Source: Massilia violaceinigra (GTDB taxonomy: Bacteria; Pseudomonadota; Gammaproteobacteria; Burkholderiales; Burkholderiaceae_D). From it: 64,000 nucleotides of DNA. Made by a program: the position numbers and the translations under genes. The stretch spans positions 3,348,001-3,412,000 of the forward strand of contig NZ_CP024608.1 in the NCBI RefSeq assembly GCF_002752675.1. The letters run 5' to 3'. The notes below the pieces were generated by a model. It saw only the letters and a list, made by a program, of their open reading frames with translations, was not told the DNA's origin and did not search any database. This document shows positions 62,380-64,000 of the stretch, piece after piece; position 1 is the first letter of the stretch, and every line of letters starts with the position of its first letter.

Positions 62380-62511
62380 TCTTCATCCTTTTCAACAGTC
62401 ACAGGGCTGCCCACCAAGGGGCCAGCCGACACAATAATGCAAAAGGGCAGACCATGTCTGCCCCTTACCAAGCAGCTACCTGGATAGCTGCCTGCTCAGC
62501 TACCGCTTCGC

Positions 62512-64000
62512 TTAAAACTTATGCCACAGGCGGGCGAAGTACGAAGCGCCATTCATGCCGAACTGGACCGACTCGTACTTGAAGCCATTGTCGGTCTCGT
62601 CCGGATTCTGCTCGGTCGGCTTGACACTGAAAATGTTCGCACCGCCCAGGGTCAGCTTGGTCTTCTCGCTGAAATTATACGTAAAACTGAGGTCGGCCGA
62701 GGTCTTGGCCTTGTACACCTGGTTCGGGGTCGGAGCGCCGGACCAGGTACCGAGGGTTTGCTTGCCGAAGTGGATCACCTTGAAATCGGTGCCGACCTTG
62801 CCCAGCAAATACTCGAAGCCCAAAGTCGCCTTGCGCCGCGGTCCGCCCTGTTCCAGGAACAGGCGCTCGCGCTCGGACAGCAGCACCTCTTCATAACCCT
62901 TGAACGCGGCCGGCGCGTTCACGCCCGTCACTTCGGTCTTGCTGATGTTCATGGCCAGGAAGGTATTGAGTTTGCCGCCCGCCACTTCGCTGCGGTTCGA
63001 CACGGTCAGGTCCAGGCCTTGCGTCTTGGTATCGATCGAATTGACAAAGAACTGGGCCGCGCCCACGCCCAGGGTGCTCAGCAGCGGCACGATCGGCGCG
63101 TAGTTATCGGCGTCGAAGCGGCCCGAAAACACGATGCGGTCATCGATGGCGATGCGGTACAGGTCGGCCGTGACCGAGGTGGTCGGAGTTGGGGTCCAGG
63201 TGCCGCCCAGGGTGAAGCTGACCGATTTTTCTTCCTTCAGTTTCGGAATGCCGATCGCATTGGCCACGTTGCCGCCATTCGGCGCGAACACCGAATCGAC
63301 CGGATTGCCGTTGACGAACTCGGTAAACGTCGACGAGAAGTAGCCTTGCTGCAGCGATGGCGCGCGGAAACCCGTGCTGGCCGAACCGCGCATCAGCACT
63401 GCATCGCTGATCTTGTAGGCGGCGGCCAGCTTGCCGGTCACGCTGTTGCCGAAGTCGCTGAACTTTTCGTAGCGCACGGCCGACAGCACTTTCAGGCGCT
63501 CGGTGATGTCGGTCTCGACATCGACGTAGGCGGCCACGCTGTGGCGGCTGCGGTCGGTCGCGTCGGCCGGACGGAAGCCCGGGAAGCCCTGGCTGCCCGG
63601 GTCGCCGCCGAAGCCGGCACCGTCGACATCGTTGTAGGAACCGGCTTCGCCGGCGAAGATTTCGTAGTTTTCCTTGCGGAACTCGGCGCCGAACGCCAGG
63701 TTCATGCCGCTCAGGATGTTCGGATAGAAGCGGCTGGCATCGGCATTGGTGGTCAGCTGCGTGGCCGCGAAACCGCCCGCGTCGAACTGCGAGGCCGACA
63801 CGCCCTTGCCGCCCTTGATCAGGTCGAGGTTGGCGATCGAGGCATTGAGCGTATTGCTGATGTTGTAATGCATCTTGTTGTAGCCGTAGGTCTGCGAAAA
63901 GTCCGCATTCCACTCGCCCAGCTTGGCGCGATAGCCGATGGTGCCGTAATGGTCGTCGATGTCGGCATTGATGAACGGGGCGAAGCCGTTCGGGTACATG
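62512..64000 (-). CDS. TonB-dependent outer-membrane receptor, 5' part cut by window
   Basis: At least 496 residues, the C-terminal beta-barrel of a TonB-dependent receptor. Typical strand patterns occur (KVLSAVRYEKFSDFGNSVTGKLAAAYKISDAVLMRGSASTGFRAPSLQQGYFS; TLGGTWTPTPTTSVTADLYRIAIDDRIVFSG; LDLTVSNRSEV; LTLGGANIFSVKP). It ends in the barrel signal ..ARLWHKF with a terminal Phe. The plug and signal peptide lie beyond 64000, and the reading frame is open to the edge. The substrate (siderophore, sugar or other) cannot be decided from the barrel. Confidence 0.95.
   Translation of the reverse strand, partial: MYPNGFAPFINADIDDHYGTIGYRAKLGEWNADFSQTYGYNKMHYNISNTLNASIANLDLIKGGKGVSASQFDAGGFAATQLTTNADASRFYPNILSGMNLAFGAEFRKENYEIFAGEAGSYNDVDGAGFGGDPGSQGFPGFRPADATDRSRHSVAAYVDVETDITERLKVLSAVRYEKFSDFGNSVTGKLAAAYKISDAVLMRGSASTGFRAPSLQQGYFSSTFTEFVNGNPVDSVFAPNGGNVANAIGIPKLKEEKSVSFTLGGTWTPTPTTSVTADLYRIAIDDRIVFSGRFDADNYAPIVPLLSTLGVGAAQFFVNSIDTKTQGLDLTVSNRSEVAGGKLNTFLAMNISKTEVTGVNAPAAFKGYEEVLLSERERLFLEQGGPRRKATLGFEYLLGKVGTDFKVIHFGKQTLGTWSGAPTPNQVYKAKTSADLSFTYNFSEKTKLTLGGANIFSVKPTEQNPDETDNGFKYESVQFGMNGASYFARLWHKF

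Overview
The window looks like chromosomal DNA of a GC-rich betaproteobacterium, most likely an Oxalobacteraceae member of the Massilia/Duganella/Janthinobacterium type. This rests on gene content (HexR-controlled Entner-Doudoroff genes, an SOS-controlled imuA-imuB pair, many GGDEF proteins) and on dispersed intergenic repeats built on GTCGTTCCCGC..GCGGGAAC and on ACCGGGGTCAGACCTC. No rRNA, tRNA, CRISPR array, transposase or phage gene was found. Both ends cut genes: an OprM-type outer-membrane factor on the left and a TonB-dependent receptor on the right.

Region by region. 1-6278: a tripartite RND efflux operon (adaptor, pump, outer-membrane factor) facing its TetR/AcrR repressor, with an AcrR-like operator between them. 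6420-9819 and 15133-20484: sugar catabolism (tal, hexR, zwf; then a gluconolactonase-like gene, pgi, edd, eda). Matches to the HexR operator lie upstream of zwf, pgi and edd, so these separated operons probably form one regulon. Between the two blocks sit an exported EF-hand-like protein, a KaiC-like double ATPase overlapping a sensor histidine kinase, and an exported unknown protein. 20496-27573: an accessory type VI secretion island: a standalone zincin-like protein, a small exported protein, VgrG, a DUF2169 adaptor, a PAAR-like (DUF4150) protein with a C-terminal toxin-like domain, and a small AT-rich probable immunity gene. 27734-31672: a MacAB-like exporter with an extra exported protein. 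31719-37560: an orphan ACT-domain protein facing an Lrp/AsnC regulator, a CheY-CheC-diguanylate cyclase operon, rpiA, a lipoprotein, yggX and argA. 37614-46483: hrpA, a PRC-barrel protein, a PHB-depolymerase-like esterase behind a possible 40-codon upstream gene, and imuA-imuB under a perfect SOS box.

46816-51313 is the most exciting part: a compact gene set that reads as a ribosomally made, modified peptide (RiPP) pathway of the radical-SAM cyclophane (triceptide) kind. The putative precursor carries four [Tyr/Phe]-Asp-[Arg/Lys] motifs. It is followed by a radical SAM maturase, an Fe(II)/2-oxoglutarate oxygenase fused to two HD-like repeats (the second degenerate), and an arginase-like (UPF0489-type) enzyme; the three enzymes are joined by ATGA overlaps.

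51458-64000: an alpha/beta hydrolase, a small conserved protein, a second diguanylate cyclase, an M61 peptidase, an unknown 213-residue protein whose start is embedded in a 74-bp-arm inverted repeat made of decamers, an Hsp20 chaperone behind a sigma-32-like promoter, a periplasmic Do protease with an OmpR-type two-component pair, an exported DUF2059-like protein and the truncated receptor. Boundaries rest on reading the sequence only; no database search was run.
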